The notes beneath the pieces were generated by a model. That model was not told the origin of the DNA and did not search any database. It saw only the letters and a program-made list of their open reading frames with translations. Of a stretch of 64,000 nucleotides of DNA, positions 42,044-52,134 are shown one piece after another (within the stretch, counting starts at the first letter, position 1; each line of letters opens with the position of its first letter). The DNA is from Serratia marcescens (GTDB lineage: Bacteria > Pseudomonadota > Gammaproteobacteria > Enterobacterales > Enterobacteriaceae): assembly GCF_001902635.1 (NCBI RefSeq), contig NZ_MJAO01000001.1:310001-374000 (forward strand). Reading direction: 5' to 3'. The position numbers were made by a program, and so were the translations under genes.

Positions 42044-43045
42044 TTATGTGTAATTAACGCTCGCCTTACCTAAAATGTGTCTTTTTACGAGTGCTTTTAC
42101 CTTTTTATTCACCGGCTCTTCTAATATCTTAAATATAAATAATGAGAGCAGGGTTGAAAAAGCGAATGATAAAATAACCGCATACACATGTTCTTCAGTA
42201 ATAAACCGCTTAACCAACACCGCGCAAGGCTGATGAAACAGGTAAAGGGAAAACGATATTTTACCGAAAAATTCCAGTAAAGAAGAGCGGAGTGAGAATT
42301 TTTTAAAGAGTAAAAACATTGCTATTGCTATTAAGTCTGAGCTAATAAATCTGTATGGATTCTCGTGATATCCCCAATCTTTGCTGTAAGACAAAAATGA
42401 CGATGCAATGATAGTGAAAATGACAAAAATAGAGCCGTATAAGCACCGCTGCTTACTATCTTTCTCAGTGACAAAAATTGATGAGATCAGGATGACACTA
42501 ATACCTATTGGTACCGCAGAAGGTGCCTTGACGTTCATATAATAGCGGATAACACCAAAAACTAAGGAAATGAAAACAAATGATAAAAAAGCCGCCTTTA
42601 GCTTATTCCTCGTTACACCTGAAAAAGCTAAGCACGCGGCGATTACGAAATAGAAAACCCACTCAATTTGTAGCGTCCAATAAACCCCATTAATATCCCT
42701 CACGCCGAAGAAACGCTGGAGCATTGTAAAATTACCGAGTAACTCATACCACGTAGCCGAATATACCAGAAATGACAAAAGCACAGACACGATATATGCA
42801 GGATATAATCTTCCTATACGTAGCATTAAGAAAGACGTGACTGTCTCGTCTTTCTTCTTAATTGTTGTCGCTGTAACAATGTATCCACTGATAATGAAAA
42901 AAACAATGACGCCAAAATTCCCGAAAGAAAAGTATAGCGCCCTAGGATCAAGATAGTGTTCAATCACAACAGAAAGGCACGCTATGCCACGTAGAGCTTC
43001 TAGCCAGCGCATATGGTTAGGTTGATAAGCGACATTACTATTCAT
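42044..43045 (-). CDS. Acyltransferase 3 family protein (O-acyl modification)
   Basis: A 333-aa integral membrane acyltransferase of the OafA/WcaF-independent acyltransferase-3 group. It starts near MNSNVAYQPNHMRWLEALRG, with the family motif RGIACLSVVIEHY (catalytic histidine), then FFIISGYIV and the arginine in LRIGRLYPAY. Ten or so helices follow, including SFSLYLFHQP. It likely transfers acetyl groups to the capsule repeat unit. The ATG at 43045 is a judgement; starts at 43066 or 43012 are possible. It is AT-rich and follows the mannosyl-type glycosyltransferase gene. Confidence 0.82.
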   Translation of the reverse strand: MNSNVAYQPNHMRWLEALRGIACLSVVIEHYLDPRALYFSFGNFGVIVFFIISGYIVTATTIKKKDETVTSFLMLRIGRLYPAYIVSVLLSFLVYSATWYELLGNFTMLQRFFGVRDINGVYWTLQIEWVFYFVIAACLAFSGVTRNKLKAAFLSFVFISLVFGVIRYYMNVKAPSAVPIGISVILISSIFVTEKDSKQRCLYGSIFVIFTIIASSFLSYSKDWGYHENPYRFISSDLIAIAMFLLFKKFSLRSSLLEFFGKISFSLYLFHQPCAVLVKRFITEEHVYAVILSFAFSTLLSLFIFKILEEPVNKKVKALVKRHILGKASVNYT

Positions 43046-43148
43046 GGCTGCACCGTCTGCATACATAGAGAAGAAAATTTATGATGAATATATATCGAGC
43101 GATATTCAGCACGAATATAAATAAGCTAAAAAAATACAGTCAAGAACT

Positions 43149-44303
43149 TCAATAAATTATCTTTTTACTCTCTTCAAAGAGGTTCCACTTCTCTTGCACA
43201 TAGTCCCTCATCTCGCGCTGGAATCTTTCCTGCGAGAAACGCAGCGCATTGGCTCGGCAGTCGGCAGGCAGGATGCTGCCTTCCAGGTTGTCAAACTGCT
43301 TCACCGCGTTGATGACATCCGCCACGTTCTGTTGACCAAACAGGATCCCCGTCGCAGCTTGAACACCATGCGGCCGGACCGTTTCTAACGCTCCCCCCTT
43401 GCCAAAAGCGATGACCGGCGTTCCACAAGCCTGTGCCTCAACCGGCGTAATGCCGAAATCTTCCTCCGCGGCGAACACGAAGGCTTTGGCATTCCGCATA
43501 TGTTCTTGCATCACGCTGTTAGGTTGATAACCGAGGATCTCAATGTTTTTGGTCGCCTTTGACTTGATCTTCGTCATCTCGGAACCGTCGCCAACCACCA
43601 CCAGTTTTTTATCCGGCATCTGGCTGAAGGCCTCAACAATCAAATCGATTCGCTTGTAAGGCACCATGCGTGATGCGGTAAAGTAATAATCTTCTTTATT
43701 TTCATTCAAGGTGAAGCGCTCGACGTCGACCGGTGGATAAATCACATCGGCATCCCGCCCGTAGACTTTCTTTATGCGTCGTGCAATAAATTGCGAGTTG
43801 GCGATAAAGTGATCGACACCGTTCGCCGTGCGGCAATCCCACATTCTTATTTTATGCAGTAACCAACGAGCCAGGTTGCCCTTAAGCCCCTTATCCATCC
43901 CTGCCTCACGCAAATATTGGTGCTGCAAATCCCAGGCATAGCGGATCGGTGAGTGAACATAGCTGATATGCAACTGATCCGGCCCGGTCAGAACCCCTTT
44001 GGCCACCGCATGGCTGCTGGATAAAATGACGTCGTGTTTTGAAACGTCCAGCTGCTCAATGGCCAACGGCATTAACGGCAGATAGGTCTGGTATTTTTTT
44101 CTGGCCTTCGGAAGACGCTGAATGAACGAGGTCGTTGCTTTTTTATTTTTGAACAGCTGCCGATTCTCGTCAGATAAGAAATCAACCACTGAATACAAGT
44201 CAGCATCTGGGAAAATGTCAATAAACTCAGCAATTACCTTTTCAGCCCCCGCATACGTCACTAACCAATCGGCGACCAATCCAACGCTTAAATCCCGAGA
44301 CAT
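43149..44303 (-). CDS. Glycosyltransferase, GT4 family (WbaZ-like)
   Basis: A 384-aa GT4 enzyme. The start SVGLVADWLVTYAGAEKVIA and 'YVHSPIRYAWDLQHQYL' are typical of WbaZ-type mannosyltransferases of O-antigen and capsule loci. 'ASRMVPYKRIDLIVEAF' and 'FVFAAEEDFGITPVEAQACG' are the donor-domain motifs. AAGGTG precedes the ATG. Its place directly downstream of manC-manB favours GDP-mannose as donor (inference). A terminator-like hairpin lies between it and manB. Confidence 0.85.
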   Translation of the reverse strand: MSRDLSVGLVADWLVTYAGAEKVIAEFIDIFPDADLYSVVDFLSDENRQLFKNKKATTSFIQRLPKARKKYQTYLPLMPLAIEQLDVSKHDVILSSSHAVAKGVLTGPDQLHISYVHSPIRYAWDLQHQYLREAGMDKGLKGNLARWLLHKIRMWDCRTANGVDHFIANSQFIARRIKKVYGRDADVIYPPVDVERFTLNENKEDYYFTASRMVPYKRIDLIVEAFSQMPDKKLVVVGDGSEMTKIKSKATKNIEILGYQPNSVMQEHMRNAKAFVFAAEEDFGITPVEAQACGTPVIAFGKGGALETVRPHGVQAATGILFGQQNVADVINAVKQFDNLEGSILPADCRANALRFSQERFQREMRDYVQEKWNLFEESKKIIY

Positions 44304-44362
44304 GTCTACACCTTATTATCAGAATTTTATTTCACATGAAGCTATTAATAAAAAAATATAAA

Positions 44363-44390
44363 GATGGGCAATATCATCCTATTGCCCATC
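44363..44390 (-). terminator. Terminator-like hairpin between manB and the WbaZ-like gene
   Basis: GATGGGCAATA (44363-44373) and TATTGCCCATC (44380-44390) form a perfect 11-bp stem with a six-base loop. On the - strand a TTTATATTTTTTTA tail follows. It lies 9 bp after the manB stop, inside the capsule operon. Confidence 0.85.
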
Positions 44391-44398
44391 CAAGAAAA

Positions 44399-45778
44399 TC
44401 ACTCGCTACGCAGCAGCTGCAGTATCTCTTCTGTCTTTTCCTGCATTAGCTCAACGTTGGCGCGTGACTCCACATTCAACCGCACCACCGGCTCCGTATT
44501 CGAGCTTCTCAGGTTGAAGCGCCAGTTGTCATACTCAACGCTAATACCGTCTGTGTGATCGACGGCATCGGCTTCCATTTCGTATTTACCCAAAACCCGA
44601 CCGATCGCTTCTTTAGGATTGCTTAAAGAACTGTTGATCTCGCCCGATGCCGGATAGGCGGCCACCCGGTCGTTCACCAGCTCGCCCAAACTTCTGCCTT
44701 TAATGCAAAGCAGTTCGGCCACCAACAGCCACGGGATCATGCCGCTATCGCAATAATAGAAATCGCGGAAATAGTGATGGGCGCTCATTTCCCCGCCGTA
44801 CACGGCATCTTCCTTGCGCATACGTTCTTTAATGAACGCATGGCCGGTTTTCGACATCACGGGAATGCCGTTGGCCTTTTCAACGATATCGATGGTATTC
44901 CAGCTCAAACGAGGATCGTGAATAATGCGCGAACCCGGGCTTTTCTCAAGAAATGCCTCGGCCAGCAAGCCGACGATGTAGTACCCCTCGATAAAGTTAC
45001 CGCGCTCATCGAACAGGAAACAACGGTCAAAATCGCCGTCAAAGGCGATCCCCATGTCTGCCCCGTGCTTAAGCACCGCATCGGTGGTGTCTTGCCGGCA
45101 TTCCGGCAGCAGAGGGTTAGGAATGCCATTCGGGAAATTGCCGTCCGGCGCGTGGTGAACCTTGATGAACTCGACCGGCAGCCCGGCGTTTTTGAAACGT
45201 GCCTCGATCGCATCAATGACATGCCCGGCAGCGCCATTGCCGGAGTTGATCACCAGCTTCAGCGGACGGGTGAAGTTATCCAGCGTCACAAAGCTCAGTA
45301 ACTTCTGCACGTACGCATCGAGTATTGAAAGCTGCTGATAGCCGCCGCGCGCAGCGTCATTCACCGCAGGGAAGCTATTGTTCTCCGCCAGCCGCTGTAT
45401 ATCGCGCAGACCGGTATCACCGCTGATCGGTTTGGACTCCTCACGCACCAGCTTCATGCCGTTATAGTCCATCGGATTATGGCTGGCGGTCACTTCAATC
45501 CCGCCATCCACTTTCAGGTGCGACGTCGCGAAATAGATTTCCTCGGTACCCGAAAGGCCGATATCAATCACATCCGTGCCGGAGTCTTGCAGGCCACGCG
45601 CCAGGGCCAATTTGAGCGACTCGCTGGTGAGGCGCACATCGCCGCCGAGCACCATGGTCTTGGGACGCAGATATTCTCCGTATGCGCGCCCGATGCGGTA
45701 GGCGATATCTTCATTCAATTCGCTTCCCAGCTTCCCGCGAATATCATAGGCTTTAAAACACGTTAATGCTTCTGACAT
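44399..45778 (-). CDS. manB: Phosphomannomutase
   Basis: A 459-aa alpha-D-phosphohexomutase (CpsG/ManB) converting mannose-6-P to mannose-1-P for GDP-mannose synthesis. The catalytic phosphoserine is in [14 protein letters not shown], the metal site in FDGDFDRCF and the sugar-binding loop in [11 protein letters not shown]. The ATG at 45778 follows CAGGAAGAG. It lies 13 bp after manC. No gmd or fcl is present, so mannose rather than fucose is the expected product sugar. Confidence 0.94.
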   Translation of the reverse strand: MSEALTCFKAYDIRGKLGSELNEDIAYRIGRAYGEYLRPKTMVLGGDVRLTSESLKLALARGLQDSGTDVIDIGLSGTEEIYFATSHLKVDGGIEVTASHNPMDYNGMKLVREESKPISGDTGLRDIQRLAENNSFPAVNDAARGGYQQLSILDAYVQKLLSFVTLDNFTRPLKLVINSGNGAAGHVIDAIEARFKNAGLPVEFIKVHHAPDGNFPNGIPNPLLPECRQDTTDAVLKHGADMGIAFDGDFDRCFLFDERGNFIEGYYIVGLLAEAFLEKSPGSRIIHDPRLSWNTIDIVEKANGIPVMSKTGHAFIKERMRKEDAVYGGEMSAHHYFRDFYYCDSGMIPWLLVAELLCIKGRSLGELVNDRVAAYPASGEINSSLSNPKEAIGRVLGKYEMEADAVDHTDGISVEYDNWRFNLRSSNTEPVVRLNVESRANVELMQEKTEEILQLLRSE

Positions 45779-45791
45779 GATCTCTTCCTGT

Positions 45792-47210
45792 TCAGCAACT
45801 GCCGTAATGATCTTTGATACGAATAATGTCATCTTCACCCAGGTACGAACCTGATTGAATCTCAAGCACTTCCAGCGGGATCTTCCCTGGATTCTCCAAC
45901 ATGTGGGACGCGCCGGCAGGGATAAACGTGGACTGATTTTCCGTCAGCAAATAGCTCTTCTCATTGAGCGTCACCTGTGCCGTGCCCGATAACACCACCC
46001 AGTGTTCAGCGCGGTGATGGTGCATCTGCAAAGAGAACTTGCCGCCGGGTTTCACCGTCACCCGATTGACATGATAGCGAGGCGTATTGACGACCTTATC
46101 GTTGCGCCCCCACGGGCGATATGACTCGCGATGCAGACGATACTCGCGCCGGTCGCTTTTCTTCAGATGTTCAACGACTTTTTTCACGTCTTGCACCTGC
46201 GATTTATCAATCACCAGCACCGCGTCTTTGGTGCTGACTATCACCAGATTTTCTACGCCGATGGCCGCAACCAGTATCTCATCGGTGTTGATGTAGCAAT
46301 TGGCGGCATTGTGGGTAAAGATGTCGCCGTTCAGCGAGTTGCCGTCGGTGTCTTTCTCGTTCACTTCCCACAATGCGGACCAGGAGCCCACGTCATTCCA
46401 GCCGGCATCCAGCGGAACAACCACCGCGGAGGAGGTTTTCTCCATCACGGCATAGTCTACCGATTCATCCGGACAAGCCGTGAACGCCGCGGTATCGACA
46501 CGAATGAAGTCCTGCAATGCATCCGGCTGCAAGGTTGCCATTGCCTGCCGGCACGCGTCCAAAATATCCGGGCGGAAAGCCTCCAACTCTTCCAGATAGC
46601 GCTTCGCTCGGAACAGGAACATCCCGCTATTCCAATAATATTCACCGCTGGTCAGATACGCTTGCGCAGTGTGCAGGTCCGGTTTCTCCACGAAACGCCG
46701 AACGGCGAATGCCGGGGTTGCATTTTCCTGCGGCGCTCCGCGCTGAATGTAGCCGTAGCCGGTTTCCGGGCCGGTCGCCACAATACCGAAAGTCACGAGT
46801 TTTCCCTGCTCGGCAAATTGGATAGCGGAATCGACCGCCCGATGAAACGCATCGACGTTCTCGATAACGTGATCGGCGGCAAGCACCAACAGCAGAGGAT
46901 CTTCACCTTTGGCGACCGCGCTTAACGCTGCCAAGGCGATAGCCGGCGCCGTATTGCGGCCGACGGGTTCGAGAATGATGTTATTGGCCAATTGGTCAAT
47001 CTGCCGCAGCTGTTCGGCGACCAGAAAACGGTGCTGCTCGTTGCAGATGACCAAAGGCGCGCTAACATTCAAACCTTCCAGACGGGATACCGTCTCCTGC
47101 AGCATCGACTGTTCGCCGTGCAGGCGTAAAAATTGCTTGGGATAAAGCTCGCGAGACATTGGCCATAAACGACTGCCCGTGCCACCGGCCATGATTACAG
47201 GAAGAATCAT
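45792..47210 (-). CDS. manC: Mannose-1-phosphate guanylyltransferase / mannose-6-phosphate isomerase
   Basis: A 472-aa enzyme that forms GDP-mannose. The nucleotidyltransferase domain starts [20 protein letters not shown] and has [14 protein letters not shown]. The C-terminal cupin (about 350-472) carries '[20 protein letters not shown]', the isomerase-like metal site. The ATG at 47210 follows GAGGAT. It forms the GDP-Man module with manB. Confidence 0.95.
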   Translation of the reverse strand: MILPVIMAGGTGSRLWPMSRELYPKQFLRLHGEQSMLQETVSRLEGLNVSAPLVICNEQHRFLVAEQLRQIDQLANNIILEPVGRNTAPAIALAALSAVAKGEDPLLLVLAADHVIENVDAFHRAVDSAIQFAEQGKLVTFGIVATGPETGYGYIQRGAPQENATPAFAVRRFVEKPDLHTAQAYLTSGEYYWNSGMFLFRAKRYLEELEAFRPDILDACRQAMATLQPDALQDFIRVDTAAFTACPDESVDYAVMEKTSSAVVVPLDAGWNDVGSWSALWEVNEKDTDGNSLNGDIFTHNAANCYINTDEILVAAIGVENLVIVSTKDAVLVIDKSQVQDVKKVVEHLKKSDRREYRLHRESYRPWGRNDKVVNTPRYHVNRVTVKPGGKFSLQMHHHRAEHWVVLSGTAQVTLNEKSYLLTENQSTFIPAGASHMLENPGKIPLEVLEIQSGSYLGEDDIIRIKDHYGSC

Positions 47211-47307
47211 TGTTATCCTCAATTATTAAGTTAAGTGCTCATGCTTCGCGGTTGCATGCACAAGCCCAGAGAAGAACGAAAAGAAGCGGAAACCGCTTAA
47301 AATTAAT

Positions 47308-47340
47308 GCGCTCTTATCTTTTGACAGCCAAGATAAGCGC
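47308..47340 (-). terminator. Imperfect hairpin between pyruvyltransferase gene and manC
   Basis: GCGC-TC-TTATCTT (47308-47320) pairs with AAGATAA-GCGC (47330-47340) with a two-base bulge, 9 bp after the pyruvyltransferase stop. The - strand tail is ATTAATTTTAAG. A second small palindrome (AGCGGAAACCGCT) follows. It is probably a weak terminator or attenuator. Confidence 0.55.
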
Positions 47341-47348
47341 GCACCGAA

Positions 47349-48326
47349 TCAGGCAAAGGAGCGGCACTTTTCAATAAGCTGTGCTGCGTACTCATGGTGC
47401 AGGGTTTTATTTGATATTTCGCTGTGCAAACCAATCTTCTCGCCTTTGAACTCAAAGTTGGTGGTTGAATTTGCGTTGCTATCTACATCGATGCGGTTGA
47501 AGAAATCGAACAGGCCGTCGAAACGGCAATTGTCGATTTTGTTTTTAAAGCCGCCGTTAACAAAGATCACCGGGGTACCCATCGCCAGACAAGGCAACGC
47601 GGTATGGATCCGCGAGGTCACGACCAGCTTGGCATTCGCCAAACGGCGCAGGAAGTCATCGGCCAACTTGAAGCCTTCTTCGGCGGAGATGTACGGTATG
47701 ATTTGCGTTTCAAATTTGGCGTTTTTAAGCAAGTCCGCCTCGAAGTGTTTTTTCAACACTTTATTGCGATGAGCAAACTCAAAAGCGCGACCATTCAGCA
47801 GGCGTTTCCCAAATCTTAACGGTTGACGCATCAGTTCCGGCAGTGTCATGGAATCGTACATAACGTCAATAAAGTAAACGTCATCGGTGACATTATCGCG
47901 TTTATAGGTTTGCCCCAGAGTCAGCGTCATGCAACCGGAGTAATATGCATCGATGCCTTTCGAAATCAGCAGGTCGCGCGTATAGAAGTCACGACATCCA
48001 ACCGGCTGGAATTTTTTGAAATGCGCGATGGATTCGGGGGTAAAGATTTTATCAACGATCGTGGAGTTGATATGAATTGAGACATACAGCGGATTGATGC
48101 TCTCGGCAGGTGGAAAGTTCTCCGGCAAGTCCATGTACCAGGCATTCATGATCATCTTGACCGGATCGCCCTGGTAGGCGTTCATATGATCGCGGGGGAT
48201 AAAGGCATCGACAGAGGGCAGAAATTGCTTCGCTGCCGTACTTTGTACGTAGTCCCCTAAATTAATCCAGTTTCTCTTAACGTAAATGTCACTCTCATAG
48301 GTTAAGACACTATACTTAGAACTCAT
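47349..48326 (-). CDS. Polysaccharide pyruvyltransferase family protein
   Basis: A 325-aa protein of the polysaccharide pyruvyltransferase family (CsaB/WcaK/GumL type), which uses PEP to add a pyruvate ketal to a sugar. The N-terminal 'NWINLGDYVQSTAAKQFL' and the C-terminal 'VVTSRIHTALPCLAMGTPVI' are the family's two recognisable segments. AAGGTGG precedes the ATG at 48326. It would give the capsule a negative charge. Some family members do other chemistry, so the activity is probable rather than certain. Confidence 0.82.
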   Translation of the reverse strand: MSSKYSVLTYESDIYVKRNWINLGDYVQSTAAKQFLPSVDAFIPRDHMNAYQGDPVKMIMNAWYMDLPENFPPAESINPLYVSIHINSTIVDKIFTPESIAHFKKFQPVGCRDFYTRDLLISKGIDAYYSGCMTLTLGQTYKRDNVTDDVYFIDVMYDSMTLPELMRQPLRFGKRLLNGRAFEFAHRNKVLKKHFEADLLKNAKFETQIIPYISAEEGFKLADDFLRRLANAKLVVTSRIHTALPCLAMGTPVIFVNGGFKNKIDNCRFDGLFDFFNRIDVDSNANSTTNFEFKGEKIGLHSEISNKTLHHEYAAQLIEKCRSFA

Positions 48327-48360
48327 TATTCCCACCTTAAAAAAGATACCTATAAATAAT

Positions 48361-49879
48361 TTAAAATCGATTCTTAATCAATTGTATAATTTGCTTTCTC
48401 TCTTCTGTTTTCAACACAACAAAAGAGAAAGCAAGCATAACCAAGAGTAAATTAATGGCAGTTAACAGAACCAACCCCACAAATCCGCCAGGCAGATAAT
48501 TGCTCATATACTGCATAGCAAAAACGGCAACGCATGCAACAAAACCAAGCTTTGGCAGGTCGATGAAAATAAACTGATTGGCACTTACCCCTGCAATTCT
48601 ATTCACATAGATAACTCTAAAAAATCAATAGAGAGAATGCGCACAGGATCCTGGCGGATACCGCTACATAAACAGAAGCCCCGAGGGTAAACAGTATAAA
48701 CGTCAACAGCAGCGAAAGCATCATGATCGCCGACACGATGAACTGGTAGTTTCTCAACTTTCCAACAGCATATATAGCGGTAACATAGGGGCCAGATAGC
48801 GAATCAATCAGAATATATATGGCGACTATTTTTATCAGCCCCGTCAGATAAGGCGGTGCCTGGCCAAGCCAGAGGCTGACGATGTAGTCCGCATCAATGA
48901 ACACCGGGATTGCCGAGATCATCACCACAAACCCCGTGAGTTTGCATGACAGTGAGATCAGCGAGGTGACATGATCGCTGTTGCCGATGGAATGCTGCTT
49001 GATTATTTGCGGGTTGATAGCGGTCTGTAAGGTGCCAATGATGCGATTGAAAGCGACCAGAATTTGCTCTGCCAGCCAAATGGATCCATTGGCAATAACG
49101 CCGACAAAATAATATGTCAGCAGGGCGATCCCCTGGGACAACCCCACCACGCTTAAAGAGCCAATCATCGACCAACTTGAAAAAGAGAAGATCTCTTTAA
49201 TCAAGCCGATATTTTCTTTAACGCGTATATTTATCCTGCATATGCTGAGTTTCTTCGTGCATATCAATACGTAAACGGCAAATACCAATACATAACCAAC
49301 GAGCAGGAACAAGGCATAGCTGATTATTTTATTCTGGAAATAAAACAGGGTAAACAGGAATACCATTAACCAGCGCTGAAATGCGTCAAAGATGCCGATC
49401 TTGGCAAAGAGATCCATCTTTTCGCTGGCGATCAACGAGGCCATAAACGGCGTTTGCATAATCTGGAAAAGCAACGAAACGATCGAGACTTGGTAGACCC
49501 AGAAGATATCGTCCAAACGCTCAGCGGGTACTTTAAGCTTATGCAGTAAAAACCACAGCCCGACTGTTTCAGCTAAAATTAAGACCAGTCCACAAATAAT
49601 GAGATGCACAATAATGCTGACATTAAAGACGCTGTTGGTCCATTTATGGTCGTTCTTGCCAAGGCCGACAGATAAAAAACGTTGAGTAGCCAGTGCAGAA
49701 ACGTTTTGTATAAATGAAAATAAAACGATTATACTGCCAACAACGCTATATAAGCCAAAATCATAAACCCCTAGCGTATTCAAAACCATTCTTGATGTAT
49801 AGAATGTCACGAACATGATGAGTAACATTCGGCCATACAACATGAAGGTATTTTTTGCCATTACCTTTTTATCGACCAC
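48361..49879 (-). pseudogene. wzx: Wzx-type flippase, frameshifted in a T6 tract
   Basis: A MATE/MVF-like undecaprenyl-linked repeat-unit flippase. The first part (49879-48617) encodes 420 aa beginning near MAKNTFMLYGRMLLIMFVTF, with about 12 hydrophobic segments, and stops at TAG 48619-48617. The following 81 codons (to 48361) encode two more membrane helices and a charged tail (VVLKTEERKQIIQLIKNRF) in another frame. The total is 1519 nt; dropping one T from the six Ts at 48624-48619 restores one 505-aa frame reading LLIFRVIYVNRIAGV, with the family's usual length. Start choice (GTG 49879 with GAGAG, or ATG 49861) is uncertain. It may be a real mutation, phase variation, slippage or a base-calling error. 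Confidence 0.8.
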
Positions 49880-49901
49880 ACAAGCTCTCTCATATAATCA
49901 T

Positions 49902-50888
49902 TTATAGGATCTTATTCAACTGCTCATCGACCTGTTTCGCCGTCATATTCCATGAGTACTTCTTAGCCCGTTGCAGGCCAGCCTGCCTCATTTGCGCACG
50001 CAGCCCTTCATCGTGGTTGACCTTGGCCATAACGCCGGCGATCTCACCGATATTCTCCGGATCAACCAGCTGCGCTGCATCACCCGCCACTTCCCCCAGA
50101 GAAGTTGTGTGTGAGGTTATCACCGGTACACCGCTCGCCATAGCCTCAACAACGGGCAGCCCAAACCCTTCATAGAACGAAACGAAGATCAGCGCACGTG
50201 CCCCGCGATAGAGTTTTGGTAGGGCCTCGCTTTCGATATAGCCGGTGAAAGCCACCCGGTCGCTGAGCCCCAACTCAACGATCTTACGTTCGATCTCCTC
50301 GGTGGCTTTCCCGGTAAACAGCAATTTGACATGTTCCGGCAAATTCGCCTGCTTAAAGGCCGCCAGGGTGCCAAACTCATTCTTATGCGCCTTGCGATTG
50401 CTGACGCAAAGAAAATAGTCAAAAGGGAAATTCAAGGTATCACCCACCGGGGTGAAGTCTTCCGATACGCCATTACCCACGTTGATGACCTTGTTGGCGT
50501 CAACGCCGGACCACTCGACGATTCTTTTCTTGGAAAACTCGGAAACGGTGAAGATAAGTTGGGCTTTCTTACAGCCGTTTAATATGACGAATCGATAAAA
50601 AATTCTTTTGAAAAAGCTGGAGTTTTCCGACCTGTCAATATGATTAAGGTCATGTATGGTAAAGACATAGGGTTCACGCGAGAACAGCGGGGGGATATAG
50701 CCAGGGAAAAATATTACGCGCCCTTTCTTTGAAAACAACTTCAGGGTTGTTTTAACACAATCTAACGGACTATATGGTTCGCCCTGAAATCCGGCATCAG
50801 AATAATTATTGATAGCATTTATTTGTTCTGAAAATGTCCCTATCCCTCCTGAACCGCTCCACCGATTATCAATAAGAATCTTCTTCAT
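49902..50888 (-). CDS. Glycosyltransferase, GT4 family
   Basis: A 328-aa GT4 enzyme, MKKILIDNRWSGSGGIGTFS. 'YVFTIHDLNHIDRSE' and 'IFTVSEFSKKRIVEW' are acceptor-domain segments; 'FVSFYEGFGLPVVEAMASG' is the EX7E motif of the donor site. The ATG at 50888 has GAGAC upstream and lies 10 bp after the previous gene. It precedes wzx by 22 bp. Resemblance is to mannosyl-type transferases of capsule loci; the exact sugar is unknown. Confidence 0.85.
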   Translation of the reverse strand: MKKILIDNRWSGSGGIGTFSEQINAINNYSDAGFQGEPYSPLDCVKTTLKLFSKKGRVIFFPGYIPPLFSREPYVFTIHDLNHIDRSENSSFFKRIFYRFVILNGCKKAQLIFTVSEFSKKRIVEWSGVDANKVINVGNGVSEDFTPVGDTLNFPFDYFLCVSNRKAHKNEFGTLAAFKQANLPEHVKLLFTGKATEEIERKIVELGLSDRVAFTGYIESEALPKLYRGARALIFVSFYEGFGLPVVEAMASGVPVITSHTTSLGEVAGDAAQLVDPENIGEIAGVMAKVNHDEGLRAQMRQAGLQRAKKYSWNMTAKQVDEQLNKIL

Positions 50889-50898
50889 TTTAGTCTCG

Positions 50899-51987
50899 TT
50901 ATACAATTTCATTTGAGTTATTAATGGTTTTAGCACCAAGTCCATTTTTTTTAGCGATGAATAGCGCTATCTTTTCTCTTAACTTATCAACGTCTGATTC
51001 GCTATCACCAACAAAATACAAACTGTCTTTCCCTAGATAATCCAACATGCCATCTCTGGCTGGCGCTATGACCGGTACATTCCTTTTCAGCGCTTCCAGC
51101 ATGATCAGCGGCACGCCTTCATAGCTTGACGGAATCGCAATTAAGTCTGCATCGTATGCGAAATCCCAGACATTATCTTTCCAGCCTAAGAACTCAACGT
51201 TTATATTATTTCCTAGCTGACGGGCTGTGTGCTTCATTTCATCGAGATCGGGACCATCGCCTATCACTGTCAGATCGACACGGTTATTGATATCACGCAG
51301 CGCCTCAAGCAAAACATCCTGCCCCTTCTGGCGGAAGAACACCCTACCCGCCATCAGTATTTTTATTTTTTCTGGATTTGAGAGAAACTCATAACCAACG
51401 CCTCGGATGTCTTTTGGTGCCGGCTTAGCAACAAAATTCCTCAACACTCTCACATTTGCCGATTTATTTTTTTCTTTCAAATCATGACGAAATTGGTTGC
51501 AGATAGTTACGTAGTTATCACAGCTTCTATACGCAAATTTCGCCAGGAAATCCTTCGCCTTTGCCAGGCGACTCCCCATCTTCTCAAAACTGTGCGCATA
51601 CGGGATGTAACTAACGACTCTGTTGCCCAACCCCAGTAAACGGCCGCCGTTTAAAAAACCGGCGCCAAGCTCAATATCACCCTGAATAATTACCATATAA
51701 TCATGGGTTTGGCTTAGCTTCTTGAGCAGAAGACTCGACTTTATGACATGAAGAGGATTAAAGAAAGAATGAATGATCTCCATTCTTTTATGCAGCACAT
51801 GATGCAATTCGTAATTAATACCGGCTGAATCTAATAAAGCAATAAGCTTGCCGTTGTCACTCGGCAGATAACACGAAATGGAAAATCCCTTTTTAACAAA
51901 CTTTTTTATATGAGCAACGCTCATCAGCTCATGGCCACCTAAAATAGAGGCGGTAAAAATTATGGCAATGTTTTTATTTTTCAACAT
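50899..51987 (-). CDS. Glycosyltransferase, GT4 family
   Basis: A 362-aa GT4 enzyme starting MLKNKNIAIIFTASILGGHE. The donor domain contains 'LMAGRVFFRQKGQDVLLEAL', DLTVIGDGPDLDEM and 'IAIPSSYEGVPLIMLEAL', the EX7E-type motif. AATGAGGA precedes the ATG. It is the first serotype-specific glycosyltransferase after wbaP and so a candidate for adding the second sugar onto Gal-PP-undecaprenol (inference from order). Confidence 0.85.
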   Translation of the reverse strand: MLKNKNIAIIFTASILGGHELMSVAHIKKFVKKGFSISCYLPSDNGKLIALLDSAGINYELHHVLHKRMEIIHSFFNPLHVIKSSLLLKKLSQTHDYMVIIQGDIELGAGFLNGGRLLGLGNRVVSYIPYAHSFEKMGSRLAKAKDFLAKFAYRSCDNYVTICNQFRHDLKEKNKSANVRVLRNFVAKPAPKDIRGVGYEFLSNPEKIKILMAGRVFFRQKGQDVLLEALRDINNRVDLTVIGDGPDLDEMKHTARQLGNNINVEFLGWKDNVWDFAYDADLIAIPSSYEGVPLIMLEALKRNVPVIAPARDGMLDYLGKDSLYFVGDSESDVDKLREKIALFIAKKNGLGAKTINNSNEIV

Positions 51988-52089
51988 ACATCCTCATTGA
52001 ATTACACTATAGAGATAAACTCAAAGAGTTATATTCTTAAGCATTAACACAAGCGGCATGACAACATCAACTTCAGCAGCCGTAGGAAA

Positions 52090-52128
52090 GCAGAACGTTA
52101 TTGTTCTGCCCCTGCGATAGCGTATCGC
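52090..52128 (-). terminator. Twin hairpins after wbaP
   Basis: Just after the wbaP stop lie GCGATA-GCG-TATCGC (52114-52128) and GCAGAAC-GTTATT-GTTCTGC (52090-52109). On the - strand the second is followed by TTTCC. They resemble an attenuator inside the capsule operon. Confidence 0.6.
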
Positions 52129-52134
52129 TTGTGA

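Noticed and set aside
48361-48606. Independent small membrane protein of 81 aa starting at GTG 48606
   Set aside because: It has no ribosome site, begins directly after the flippase stop and completes the flippase length when one T is removed, so it is treated as the displaced 3' end of wzx.
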